Shown here piece by piece: positions 17,178 through 25,449 of a DNA stretch of 64,000 nt (its first letter is position 1; each line of letters opens with the position of its first letter). This DNA is from Bradyrhizobium sp. 190. GTDB lineage: Bacteria; Pseudomonadota; Alphaproteobacteria; Rhizobiales; Xanthobacteraceae. A program made the position numbers and the translations under genes. The stretch spans positions 1-64,000 of the forward strand of contig NZ_JADPJL010000036.1 of NCBI RefSeq assembly GCF_023073415.1, in the 5' to 3' direction. A model generated the notes under the pieces. That model ran no database searches. It worked only from the letters and a program-made list of their open reading frames with translations, and was not told the origin of the DNA.

Positions 17178-18296
17178 ATGAAATCACTTAGGCTCTTCGG
17201 CTTGGCACTTGGTGCATCCCTCGCGTTCTCCACAGCGGCATTCGCGGAGGACCTCCCTATCGCTGTTGCGGGACCGATAACGGGCGGCGAATCCGCATTC
17301 GGCCGGCAGATGAAGAACGGCGCCGAACAGGCGGTGGCCGACATCAACGCCGCCGGCGGCGTGCTCGGCAAGAAGCTGGCGCTGCAGGTCGGCGACGATG
17401 CCTGCGATCCCAAGCAGGCGCGCTCGGTGGCGGAAAAGTTCGCCAGCGCCAAGATTCCGTTCGTCGCCGGTCACTTCTGCTCGTCCTCGTCGATCCCGGC
17501 GTCGGAAGCCTATGCCGACGGCAACGTGCTGCAGATTACGCCAGCCTCGACCAACCCGCTGTTCACCGAGCGCAAGCTGTGGAACGTGGCGCGCGTCTGC
17601 GGCCGGGACGACCAGCAGGGCCTGGTTGCCGCCGACTACATCGTCAAGAACTACAAGGGCAAGAACATCGCCATCCTCAACGACAAGACCACCTACGGCA
17701 AAGGCCTTGCCGACGAAACCAAGAAGGCGCTCAACAAGGCCGGCATCACCGAGAAGATGTTCGAATCCTACAACAAGGGCGACAAGGACTTTAACTCGAT
17801 CGTGTCGCGGCTCAAGCGCGATAACATCGATCTCGTCTTTGTCGGCGGCTACCATCAGGAAGCCGGCCTGATCCTGCGCCAGATGCGCGACCAGGGCCTG
17901 AAGACCGTGCTGATGTCGGGCGACGCCTTGGCCGACAAGGAATATGCCTCGATCACCGGCGCCGCCGGCGCAGGCACGCTCTTCACCTTCGGACCCGACC
18001 CACGCAAGAAGCCGACGGCGGCTGCGATCGTCGAAAAGTTCAGGGCCAAGGACATCGACCCCGAAGGCTACACGCTCTACACTTACGCTGCGGTACAGGT
18101 GTGGACGCAGGCTGTGGCCAAGGCCGGCACCACGGATCCGAAGAAGGTGATGGATACGATCAAAGCGGGCTCCTGGGATACTGCGATCGGCAAGCTGGAA
18201 TATGACGCCAAGGGCGACATCAAGCAGATCGACTATGTCGTTTATAAATGGGACGACAAGGGCGGCTATGCCGAGGTAAACGAAAAGGGTTCCTGA
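17178..18296 (+). CDS. Branched-chain amino-acid-type ABC transporter substrate-binding protein
   Basis: A 372-residue periplasmic LivJ/LivK-type type I binding protein. The signal peptide is residues 1-23 (cleavage after AFA, before EDLPIAV). The mature protein has PITGGESAFGRQMKNGAEQA, INAAGGVLGKKL and FVAGHFCSSSSIPAS, the ligand-contact serines of this family. The start ATG at 17178 follows GAGGA. No permease or ATPase gene follows, only a relic and noncoding DNA, so it is an orphan and must work with components encoded elsewhere or act as a decoy. Two cysteine pairs (C75/C94 region) typical of the LIV group are present. Confidence 0.9.
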   Translation: MKSLRLFGLALGASLAFSTAAFAEDLPIAVAGPITGGESAFGRQMKNGAEQAVADINAAGGVLGKKLALQVGDDACDPKQARSVAEKFASAKIPFVAGHFCSSSSIPASEAYADGNVLQITPASTNPLFTERKLWNVARVCGRDDQQGLVAADYIVKNYKGKNIAILNDKTTYGKGLADETKKALNKAGITEKMFESYNKGDKDFNSIVSRLKRDNIDLVFVGGYHQEAGLILRQMRDQGLKTVLMSGDALADKEYASITGAAGAGTLFTFGPDPRKKPTAAAIVEKFRAKDIDPEGYTLYTYAAVQVWTQAVAKAGTTDPKKVMDTIKAGSWDTAIGKLEYDAKGDIKQIDYVVYKWDDKGGYAEVNEKGS

Positions 18297-18387
18297 CGCA
18301 TCTCAACCCGAAAGAAAGCCCTGACGATCGCCGGAGCGTTTTCTTTTCAGAGCCCGCCATTTGGTGGCTCGGCGGGAGTTAGGGCGG

Positions 18388-18617
18388 TGATCATCAGTCG
18401 ACAGGGCAGCAAACTAGAACCGGAAGTAATTGAGCGTCTGAACTCGGCCTACAGATAGGCCCTGCGCTCGCTTTGCTTGGTTGATCGTAACGACCCTATC
18501 GCCGAAATCGTCGCAAAGAAGACCATCGAGATCGGCGCAACGGGCGTTCGCGATCCGGCAGAGATTTCCAAGCTCGCCATCGAGCAGCTTGGCATCGGCA
18601 GACCGCCATTGGTCTAA
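18388..18617 (+). pseudogene. Small Bradyrhizobium-type hypothetical gene with internal stop
   Basis: The frame from about 18388 reads ERLNSAYR, a TAG, then ALRSLCLVDRNDPIAEIVAK and TGVRDPAEISKLAIEQLGI. This LVDRNDPxxEIVAKKxIEIG pattern is a recurrent short protein in Bradyrhizobium. CAG to TAG at about 18456 explains the stop. Function unknown. Confidence 0.55.
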
Positions 18618-19375
18618 AGCCAGCACGGCGTACTCACGCGAATGTTTGGGTTTCTCCGGGACCGGGCACCTAGCGAAAACTTCCAGGCGGCCGATTTCAC
18701 CTTCCAATCGCTGTCTTCGCTTCTGGCCATCGACAAGCCGAATTCGTCGGGCGCATCTGCGATCGCGCCCTGAGCAGCGAGTCGAATCCGCAGCGGAAGA
18801 TCGGCGTCGCGAGCCATGTCCAGGAGTGAAAGCGCGTCCTCGCGGGCGACGCTGATATGCCGAAGAAAATCCGCTAGGCCGTCGACACGTCTGCGTGAAC
18901 GTGCACGGCTGGCGGCCTTCACCACTACCTAGGGGGCGATGGCCTGGAGAGCATCTTCGATATCGCAAGCTCATGAATGGACTGAGCTCGCCAGCGAGCA
19001 GTTGATCGACGACTCCGCGCGTACCCTCGCGCTCGCCTTGCGTCATCTGGAAATCGCGCCGAATCGGCTACTGGTTTAGAAGTGAGTCTAAAGTCCGGCC
19101 TCCGGCAATAAGCGAGAATCGAACCTCCTTGGCTGCGTTTCCCGCGGGCACGCAATTTTTCCCGTGGATTGCGGAGGCATTTGCTTGAGTTGTGACAACC
19201 GCGGGTCCACAAGCGGGTCGTCTCGATTTTGCCGACTGGTGTGAGGAGTGCAGCGACGGGCAAAGTTGGTCACCTACAAGTTGGTCCCCTAATCGGGGCA
19301 AAGTGGGTCCCCTACTCGGCGCCTCCGGCGCCGAGGTGTTCAGATAGAGACAAAAACAGAGAAGGATCAGGTGTC
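18618..19375. other. Mostly noncoding, with IS-like repeat near 19265-19320
   Basis: A minus-strand piece (LADFLRHISVAREDALSLLD, about 18870-18810) looks like a degraded protein I cannot name. Near 19265-19320 the phrase AAGTTGGTCCCCTA is followed by AAGTGGGTCCCCTA, an imperfect tandem like an IS terminus, then a GGCGCC-TCC-GGCGCC hairpin. The region supplies the upstream sequence for the operon starting at 19376. No dedicated regulator gene is visible. Confidence 0.4.
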
Positions 19376-19510
19376 ATGGGTAAACCGCCCCATCCAACCC
19401 ACCCGGAGCACCCGCAGCATCCGGACGTGCCTCCGGGCCCTCCCAGCGAAACACCAGGCAAGGGCCCGCCGCGCCCCACCACGCCGCCTGATCATCGTCC
19501 TGTGGGCTAA
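19376..19510 (+). CDS. Pro/His-rich 44-aa peptide ending in Val-Gly, candidate conjugated modifier
   Basis: A 44-residue ORF, 17 of whose residues are proline and 5 histidine, starting MGKPPHPTHPEHPQHPDV and ending PPDHRPVG. It has no predicted globular core and is too short for a beta-grasp ubiquitin fold. Its end is a free glycine. The ATG at 19376 has AGAAGGA about 10 bases upstream. Its stop is three bases before the TTG start of the E2-E1 fusion, so it is translated as part of the same operon. Because E2-E1-JAB systems act on a protein C-terminus that is adenylated, this peptide is the obvious candidate substrate (inference). It might instead be a leader peptide. Confidence 0.55.
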   Translation: MGKPPHPTHPEHPQHPDVPPGPPSETPGKGPPRPTTPPDHRPVG

Positions 19511-19513
19511 TAG

Positions 19514-21301
19514 TTGGCCAAGCACAAAGAACCCCGCGCAGACCACGATTGGTGGACGCTCTGGCCGACGGTTCTCAACGACGAACTAGCGGCCTTCGCA
19601 CGTCTGGGGATTACTCCCCGCACGATCCATAAACGGAATGGGGTGCTGATTCTCGAAGCGGACTGGCCGGTGCAAGGCCTGTCCGCTTCGATGTTGTTGC
19701 GGATCGGATATTCCCCGCTCCACCCCTTTTTCCGCCCAGCGGTGGCCGCTCCAAACGCGAATTTCGACCGTCATCAAAATCCGTTGACGCGCGAGTTGTG
19801 CCTGCTCACGCAGGAAGCGGGTCAATGGAATTCGAACCAGCTTGTGGCCGATTTCATTCAGGAGCGGCTGGACCAGCTTCTGCGCACCCTTGCAGCAAGA
19901 AATGAAGGGCGTTGGGATGATGCGGCCAAGCTCGAGGAGCAGGTTCCCGACCCCCTAATGCCTTACTTCACGGGCCTCGCCGAAGATGACTCGGTTATCC
20001 TCTTTGACGGACAGGCCACGCTGCCGGCTGCGCGGCACGGTCTGATGGAGGTCGTCTACACTGGTCGCGAAACCTGGAGGAGCCCCGCTGCGTTCGAAGG
20101 TGTGGTGCGACAGCTGAAGGACAGCCAGGGCGCGTCTATTGGCAAACGGTTCGGATTTCCGAACGAACCGAAAGACGCGCAGGTGATTACCGGACGGTGG
20201 GTCAAGTTCACGCCGCCCCCGATCACGGACGTCGGAGAATTGCTGCGCTTGGCCGAGGAAGAGCTTGGACGCCACGCGGTGCTGCAGCCCGGCAGCGTGC
20301 AAAAACTCAACGAAACGAAGCAAGGCCCGTTCTCGATCACGGGCATCGCGTTTCCAGACGAAGCCGAATACGGCTCGCAGAAAAACGGCGCGGGGTGGTT
20401 GTTTCTGGTGACAAGGCGCGGTCCCACGGGAGACGCGGAAACTAGGTTGATTCTCGGGGAGCGGGCCGGGAAGGACGATGTGTTTTCGCGGCTCCCCGTC
20501 GCGAGATCTCTTCTCACGAAGAAGGTGCTCGTCGTCGGTTGCGGTGCCATCGGCGGTTTCGCTGGCCTCGAACTGGCCCGCGCTGGGGTCGGGGAAATTG
20601 AGATCCTCGACTTCGACACCGTTCAGCCCGGCAACAGCCTGCGCTGGCCTCTAGGCCGTTCCGCTTGGGGAAGCGCGAAATCAATCGCTCTCGCCAACTT
20701 CATCGCCGCAAACTATCCGTGGACAAAGGCCATTGCCGTCGGCACCAAAATCGGAGCGGCTGAAACCGATCCGGACCGCCTCCCCGGCGACCAGAAAGGC
20801 CATGTTCTGGCGCCGATATTCGATCTACTGCGTGCCGCCCATGTCGTAGTCGACGCCTCGGCCTCACCGGAGGTCCACCTTGCGCTGTCGCACTACTGCC
20901 GGCGGTTCCGTGTACCGTATGTGATAGGCTACGCCACACTCGGCCTGGCGGGCGGTATCGTTGCCCGCCACGTTCCCGATTCCGAAGGTTGCTTTGTGTG
21001 TCTCCAAGAACACTTGAAGGACAACCAGGAAATACCAAGGCCCCGCGTCGATGATGCAGGTATCGTAATCCCAGTCGGATGCAATGCACCGACGTTCACC
21101 GGGGGCGGCTTCGACCTGCAGGAGATCTCGCTGGAAATTGTGCGCACCGCAGTAGGGCTGCTCTCGGATGGGACCTACGATCCTGGCGGTTGGGAGGTAG
21201 CCGTACTGACGCTGAAGGGCGATGGAGGCGTGCGAATGCTGCCTCACTGGGAAGGCTACCAGTGCCCGGCACATCCGAGATGCTGCGGAGCCACTCTGTG
21301 A
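19514..21301 (+). CDS. E2-E1 fusion conjugating enzyme (Cap2-like)
   Basis: A 595-residue two-enzyme protein. Residues about 15-125 are an E2/UBC domain with HPFFRPAVAAPNANFDRHQN then LTRELCLL; C96 is in the standard E2 active position after the HQNP segment. A linker domain (150-330) follows, then a ThiF/E1 domain with VVGCGAIGG (340-349), LDFDTVQPGN (aspartate pocket), a candidate catalytic C523 in VGCNAPTFTG, and zinc cysteines C493/C496 and C584/C590. This is the layout of Cap2 in type II CBASS, but no cyclase gene is present. TTG start at 19514, three bases after the small peptide gene. Overlaps the JAB gene by 4 bases. Confidence 0.85.
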   Translation: MAKHKEPRADHDWWTLWPTVLNDELAAFARLGITPRTIHKRNGVLILEADWPVQGLSASMLLRIGYSPLHPFFRPAVAAPNANFDRHQNPLTRELCLLTQEAGQWNSNQLVADFIQERLDQLLRTLAARNEGRWDDAAKLEEQVPDPLMPYFTGLAEDDSVILFDGQATLPAARHGLMEVVYTGRETWRSPAAFEGVVRQLKDSQGASIGKRFGFPNEPKDAQVITGRWVKFTPPPITDVGELLRLAEEELGRHAVLQPGSVQKLNETKQGPFSITGIAFPDEAEYGSQKNGAGWLFLVTRRGPTGDAETRLILGERAGKDDVFSRLPVARSLLTKKVLVVGCGAIGGFAGLELARAGVGEIEILDFDTVQPGNSLRWPLGRSAWGSAKSIALANFIAANYPWTKAIAVGTKIGAAETDPDRLPGDQKGHVLAPIFDLLRAAHVVVDASASPEVHLALSHYCRRFRVPYVIGYATLGLAGGIVARHVPDSEGCFVCLQEHLKDNQEIPRPRVDDAGIVIPVGCNAPTFTGGGFDLQEISLEIVRTAVGLLSDGTYDPGGWEVAVLTLKGDGGVRMLPHWEGYQCPAHPRCCGATL

Positions 21302-21774
21302 TCGTCTGGCTCTCTTCACATGTTTTGCAGTCAATGTGCAGATACGCGCGAGATCTGTCCCCACTTGAGAACGGCGGGATCCTTCTGGGGTGGCGGTCAG
21401 GCGAGGACCGCATCGTTGCGGATATGCGCGGCCCCGGGCCGCACGCGCTCCATGGCAGGCATTGCTTTGTTCCGGATCACGGCTGGCAAGTAGCGGAAAT
21501 CAACCGTGCGTTCCATGCGAGCCGCGGCGATCTCGATTATCTCGGTGATTGGCACTCGCATCCGGACGGCGTCGCCGAAATGAGCGATCTCGATTCGGCA
21601 ACGCTCCTTCGGATAGCCCGACGGGTGAGTGCACCGCTGATGCTCATCGTGGCCGGGAACGAAACGGAGTGGACCCCGCAATGCTGGAAGGGACAGGTCG
21701 TCCGTCCGTTAATTCGGCAACGATTGATTGCGACGCCGCAGGAGCTCAAAATTTTTGATCCTCCCTCCGTATAG
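21298..21774 (+). CDS. JAB/MPN metalloprotease (Cap3-like)
   Basis: A 158-residue zinc isopeptidase with complete JAMM motif: E24 in LENGGILLG, H86 and H88 in DWHSHPD, S96 and D99 in MSDLD (HxH-x7-SxxD). Cap3 enzymes in type II CBASS cut the bond made by Cap2. I use the GTG at 21298, which overlaps the upstream stop as GTGA; ATG 21280 is an alternative with a longer overlap. Expected to reverse or trim the conjugates made by the fusion enzyme. Nothing in the frame is damaged. Confidence 0.85.
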   Translation: MIVWLSSHVLQSMCRYARDLSPLENGGILLGWRSGEDRIVADMRGPGPHALHGRHCFVPDHGWQVAEINRAFHASRGDLDYLGDWHSHPDGVAEMSDLDSATLLRIARRVSAPLMLIVAGNETEWTPQCWKGQVVRPLIRQRLIATPQELKIFDPPSV

Positions 21775-21814
21775 CCGCGGTCGTGACCACGACTGCCGTC
21801 CCTGGATCTGCCTC

Positions 21815-21960
21815 CTACCGTTTCAGCTCATAGATGCCGTCCAGCCAGCCTTGGAGCAATTCCTCGACCACCGCCGACACGCTCGTCTTTTCCCGGATCA
21901 CCCTGACTTTAGCGTCTTCGATCGTCTTCTCGGCTACGAGGACCTGCAACGGAGCCTTGC
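21815..21960 (-). pseudogene. Ribbon-helix-helix antitoxin-like C-terminal fragment
   Basis: The minus-strand translation ends KTIEDAKVRVIREKTSVSAV then VEELLQGWLDG, resembling the C-terminal helix pair of small RHH antitoxins (xxTSVSAVVEELLRGW). The N-terminal beta strand is missing and the frame upstream continues as antisense of the hipA fragment. Confidence 0.5.
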
Positions 21961-22017
21961 CCTCGGGTGCGCGAGGTCCGCTCCTGACGCGCAAATACCA
22001 GAGCGATGGCGGTCCCG

Positions 22018-22502
22018 GCATAGTGAAGCTCCTCGACCTGCTCAAAGGCAGCGACACGCCCGGCGAAGATCAGGCCATGCTGCTGAAAGCCCAAATTTTC
22101 TTCTGGCTGATTGGTGCAACCGATGGCCACGCAAAGAACTTCAGCATCTTCCTGGCGCCCGGCGGACGCTATCACTTGACGCCGCTCTACGACGTACTCA
22201 CCGCGCAGCCCAGTCTCGACACCGGCCAAATTCAGCGCAAGCAGATGGAACTCGCAATGTCGGTCGGAACAAACAACCACTACCGGATTGCCGAAGTGCA
22301 AGGCAGGCATTTCGTGCAGACGGGGGAAGCGGCAGGCGTACCGAAAAAGCTGGTACAGGAGTCAATCGAAGCTGTCGCCGCTACAGCTGAAGCTGCCCTC
22401 GTCAAAATAGAAAACGAATTGCCAATGGGTTTTCCCGAGGCCATTCACACGTCAGTCCAAACTGCCGCTATGCAGCGCCTGCGTTCATTGAAATTCCAGT
22501 AG
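22018..22502 (+). pseudogene. HipA-type kinase, C-terminal fragment
   Basis: Reads IVKLLDLLKGSDTPGEDQAM, FFWLIGATDGHAKNFSIFL and YHLTPLYDVLTAQP, the C-terminal kinase core of HipA toxins (GATDxHAKN is the catalytic segment, LYDV the metal-binding end). The N-terminal half with the ATP loop is absent, replaced by the antitoxin relic on the other strand. About 160 residues remain, ending at 22502. Not expected to be active. Confidence 0.75.
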
Positions 22503-22915
22503 CGGCAGATCAAGGATGCTGGAGGCCCGGCAGCATCAGTCGCAAGGCTGGCCGCTAATCGCTCGACGAGTCAAAGACATTCGCGAACCGCGCTCTCCTG
22601 TTATCGACCGTGTTCCCCTTTTTTGCCGTGCGCTCGTTCTCCAGCGTGATAGCCTGGCGCAGCCGCTGATGCGCAACACGTCCTTCCGCTATCCGTTCAG
22701 GGCGACCGGGGGGTGTGCAATGATCCACCGGCCTCGTTGCCTTGATCGGGCGGTTCTTCGTCATTGCGTGGAGGTGGCACGCGCGCAAAGCTAAGGGCGA
22801 TGCGGTGCACCCAAAAAGTCTGCCTCGCCGTGGCAACCTCGCAGAGTAAAGTCAGGCACCGCACTTGCAGGTGCCAAAAGCGCGTTGTGCCGATCATGAA
22901 TCGTCCTACCACGGA
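22503..22915. other. No gene seen
   Basis: A minus-strand frame at 22555-22836 (containing TKNRPIKATRPVDHCTPPGR) and a short one beyond it lack recognisable features and ribosome sites. Confidence 0.35.
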
Positions 22916-23341
22916 TTACGCTTCTTTCGCGCGGGAAGTGTTGTGTTCAAAGTCAAAGTCGGGAAACCTTGTAACAAGCGCGGTCTTCAAAAACTTGATG
23001 TGCCCGATCGTCACTCCTAGCTCGTTCAATCGCCGCTGCCCTTCTGCGATCTCAGTGCCGAGCAAATTCTGATAATGATTGTCCTGCGGGTCGCGCGTCA
23101 GGTACTCATCCGAATCATTGCCCAACGTTACTGCGGCGCGGGCTAAGGCATCATCGATACGTGATTTCAGGCCAGCTTGCTCAGCCTTTGCCCCCTCCAG
23201 CGCATCCTCTATCGACCGAAAAATGCGTGTAGCGCGAGCGCGATCAGTTTTGCAGTCTCGGCCTGCCGACCGCAACTTGAAGTAGTGATTAGCACGCACC
23301 TTTAAGGATGATTGAAACATCTTCAAGTATGATTGAAACAT
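22916..23341 (-). CDS. Hypothetical helical protein, 141 aa
   Basis: Charged, mostly helical and probably coiled-coil: ARATRIFRSIEDALEGAKAE, QAGLKSRIDDALARAAVTLG, LLGTEIAEGQRRLNELGVTI. I know no function; similar short proteins recur in Bradyrhizobium genomes. The first 14 residues come from a 21-base tandem duplication (MFQSYLK then MFQSSLK), so the real start may be the second Met at 23320. Confidence 0.6.
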   Translation of the reverse strand: MFQSYLKMFQSSLKVRANHYFKLRSAGRDCKTDRARATRIFRSIEDALEGAKAEQAGLKSRIDDALARAAVTLGNDSDEYLTRDPQDNHYQNLLGTEIAEGQRRLNELGVTIGHIKFLKTALVTRFPDFDFEHNTSRAKEA

Positions 23342-23345
23342 CTTC
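23308..23345. repeat. Tandem repeat, 17-bp unit with 21-bp period
   Basis: ATGATTGAAACATCTTC occurs at 23308-23324 and 23329-23345. On the minus strand it repeats the start of the 22916-23341 protein in frame as a seven-residue unit. Confidence 0.7.
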
Positions 23346-23699
23346 GCACTTCTCCAGGGTGGTTAGCGGGATCAATAACGCCGATCTCTCACTTCGGATC
23401 CCCGGAGCGGCCATTTGGCTGTGAGTGATTTTTGTCAGAATTGGGCGCGATGCAGCGGCGACAAAAGATTACCCTGGGGGAAATGCGTCATTAGTGCGTC
23501 AGTCCGGCCTCACTGGGTCCTAGTCTATTACGGTGACTACGGTGGTGCCTCAGCTCGAATTTGTCGCCCCTTCCGGGCCTCAGCGTCTTCGGCCATTTGC
23601 AGCCAGTCACCCGCAACCTTTGCCTTTTGGGTGGGCCGCCTTCTTGGAATGCTGGCGACAATTTGCTGGGGTCGTTTAGACACTCGCTGGATCGGTGGA

Positions 23700-23957
23700 A
23701 TGGCCCTGCACTTCAGCCGCATTGCTCCCGTGACAGAGGAGCTAGAGATTTGGAGCGCGTGCGAGCGCGACTTCTCATTCGTCATCAGCAATGAGAGTAG
23801 GAGCGGTCCTGGCCTCCACGGACAGCCGGGCTTTGTAGCTTCTTGGCGCCCCATCAACCTCAACAGGCCGGCCAGCAGGGTGGGCGGATCACCCTTTAAG
23901 ACGTTCGCCGAAGCCGAGCAGGCCTGTGAGGCCATGCTGGTGCACCTGACCAACTAG
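23700..23957 (+). CDS. Small conserved hypothetical protein, 85 aa
   Basis: Begins MALHFSRIAPVTEELEIWSA and ends KTFAEAEQACEAMLVHLTN. A compact alpha/beta protein type that is common in Bradyrhizobium; the FSFVIS and WRPI segments look like beta strands. The ATG at 23700 is preceded by GGTGGA. Function unknown, no membrane segment. Confidence 0.62.
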   Translation: MALHFSRIAPVTEELEIWSACERDFSFVISNESRSGPGLHGQPGFVASWRPINLNRPASRVGGSPFKTFAEAEQACEAMLVHLTN

Positions 23958-24101
23958 ACAGAGACAAGGCCAGCTGAGATTCGCGACCACCTCGGACCAG
24001 AGCCTGTTGGCTCTTCCGCGTGGACCACCCTCACAATCAGCTGATCTCTGCTGTGGGTCTTGGTTGTATGAAAACGCCCTGATTACCCGCGATTTCAGCT
24101 G

Positions 24102-24389
24102 TCAATCGGCGTCCAAAATTGCATTTCGATCCCAATCGATGGCTTTCACGTCGCGCGCGGTTTCATCTTTCATCACGAAGCCAAGGCTCGCCTCCAAGAT
24201 AGGGCCATGATCATCGCGAACTTCAACTGCCATGCGGTGCTGCGGCCCGCCTCTGACCCATTCGCGGGCCATCTCCGAGAGCGCAGTGGTCGCCTCTTGC
24301 CGCGCAGACTCGATGTTCGGCAGCTCCACACCTTCATCATCGTGGATGAATTGGCTGCCGTCGCGGACATCAAAATAGTACCTCTTCAT
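24102..24389 (-). CDS. DUF6894 family protein, 95 aa
   Basis: Starts MKRYYFDVRDGSQFIHDDEG and continues ELPNIESARQEATTALSEMA, the hallmark of DUF6894, a very abundant small protein of Bradyrhizobium and relatives with (R/K)YYFxxRDG...DxEG. Function unknown. The start at 24389 overlaps the stop of the upstream minus-strand frame as ATGA. No damage seen. Confidence 0.82.
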   Translation of the reverse strand: MKRYYFDVRDGSQFIHDDEGVELPNIESARQEATTALSEMAREWVRGGPQHRMAVEVRDDHGPILEASLGFVMKDETARDVKAIDWDRNAILDAD

Positions 24390-24655
24390 CGAGCACACTG
24401 TCGAACAGTTCTTGCGGCTCCAGATCGATCTTGTTGCCGCCCTTGAGGTGCTGCTGCATGGCCCACCGCCTCAAATCGAAACAGCCAGCGGCGGTCTCGT
24501 TCCCGGCGTGCCCTGAAGTGGTCCAGGCACTTCTTTAAGCACAGCGCCGCCCGCCATGAGTAGTACCTGATCGGGCCAAACTTTCCGCCACATGCGGCGC
24601 AGCTTGTCGCTGCTGGGCGACACTCAAACCGTTCGCGGCAATCGTACATCTTCAT
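24386..24655 (-). CDS. Hypothetical zinc-ribbon-like protein, about 89 aa
   Basis: Begins MKMYDCRERFECRPAATSCA and has ACGGKFGPIRYYSWRAALCL with KKC, that is Cys pairs (CAAC and CLKKC) suggesting a zinc ribbon. Similar CxxCG(K/R)xFGxIRxYSWR proteins occur in Bradyrhizobium. The C-terminal third is low-complexity and may be a frame-shifted tail. Ends in ATGA overlap with the DUF6894 gene. Confidence 0.42.
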   Translation of the reverse strand: MKMYDCRERFECRPAATSCAACGGKFGPIRYYSWRAALCLKKCLDHFRARRERDRRWLFRFEAVGHAAAPQGRQQDRSGAARTVRQCAR

Positions 24656-25152
24656 CTTCTTTGGGCCCAACCCTGGAAGTGGAACTCCGGAGTCGCTGAC
24701 TCACTGTGCGTACACAGGTGAACTTCGGCTCCAGGATCGTAGTGATCCGCCAATCTTACCGCAGGTAAGGGCGGCGGGCGCAGAGTTAGACTCTCATGTG
24801 CAGCATCCCGAGCAACGTCGCGCTCGCATCCGACAGAAAGCTGTTGAGAAAGCTGTTGCTGCGTGCGCTCATTCAGCTTGAGCCTTCATCCGGCCGACCG
24901 GACCCGGGCTCTCGACCGGGTACCGCGCACAAACAAAAACTTACCTCGTCATAAAGAAGAAAATTAGCCAACTTCTGCTTGGTACCGCATATATCGGGCG
25001 AATTTTCTTACTTCGAGCTGAAATTCTTCGAAGAAATCGAGATTGGCTCGGCCTCGGGGCAAGCCGACGTGCAACCAGTGAGTCGAGCTGAGGCCAGCCG
25101 GTCTGAGTGAGGGACAAGAACAAATTCGCCGACGAGAACCGAACTTCAGGAG
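24656..25152. other. No gene seen; 12-bp tandem repeat at 24835-24858
   Basis: AGAAAGCTGTTG occurs back to back at 24835-24846 and 24847-24858. No convincing reading frame. Confidence 0.4.
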
Positions 25153-25433
25153 ATGAAGATGACCCGCCTGCTTTTCGCCATTGCATAGGCTAGTTAATTT
25201 TAGTGTTGGCGGCTTCGAGCTCGCCTGCGACCGCACGGCAGTATCGCCATAGCGACGTCTCCCCGAGCGGACCGTATGATCGCTACTGCTTGGAGAGACG
25301 GATCTGGGGCTACCCAGGCAATTGCCAATTCGCAACCCGCGGACAGTGCGTGGCAAGTGCTTCAGGTACTGACGCCTATTGCGGCATCAACCCGGCCTAC
25401 GCCTTCGCGCGGCGACCGCGCCTATCGCGATGA
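25153..25433 (+). pseudogene. DUF3551 family secreted protein, frameshifted
   Basis: A signal-peptide start (MKMTRLLFAIA, preceded by CAGGAG) stops early. In another frame LAASSSPATARQYRHSD then GNCQFATRGQCVASASGTDA follows, matching DUF3551, small exported Bradyrhizobium proteins with conserved Cys and a QCxASASG motif. The signal region and body are in different frames, so the gene is probably dead. Confidence 0.55.
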
Positions 25434-25449
25434 ATGGTCTCCGTACTAG

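Noticed and set aside
19376..21774. Type II CBASS
   Set aside because: Cap2- and Cap3-like enzymes are present, but there is no CD-NTase cyclase or effector gene on either side within the window.
22018..22502. Intact HipAB toxin-antitoxin module with the RHH fragment
   Set aside because: HipA lacks its N-terminal half and the RHH piece is from a different antitoxin type without its DNA-binding strand.
24781..24870. tts-box-like sequence (repeated GAAAGCT)
   Set aside because: The repeat resembles part of a type III secretion promoter box, but spacing and the GTCAG half are absent and no effector gene follows.
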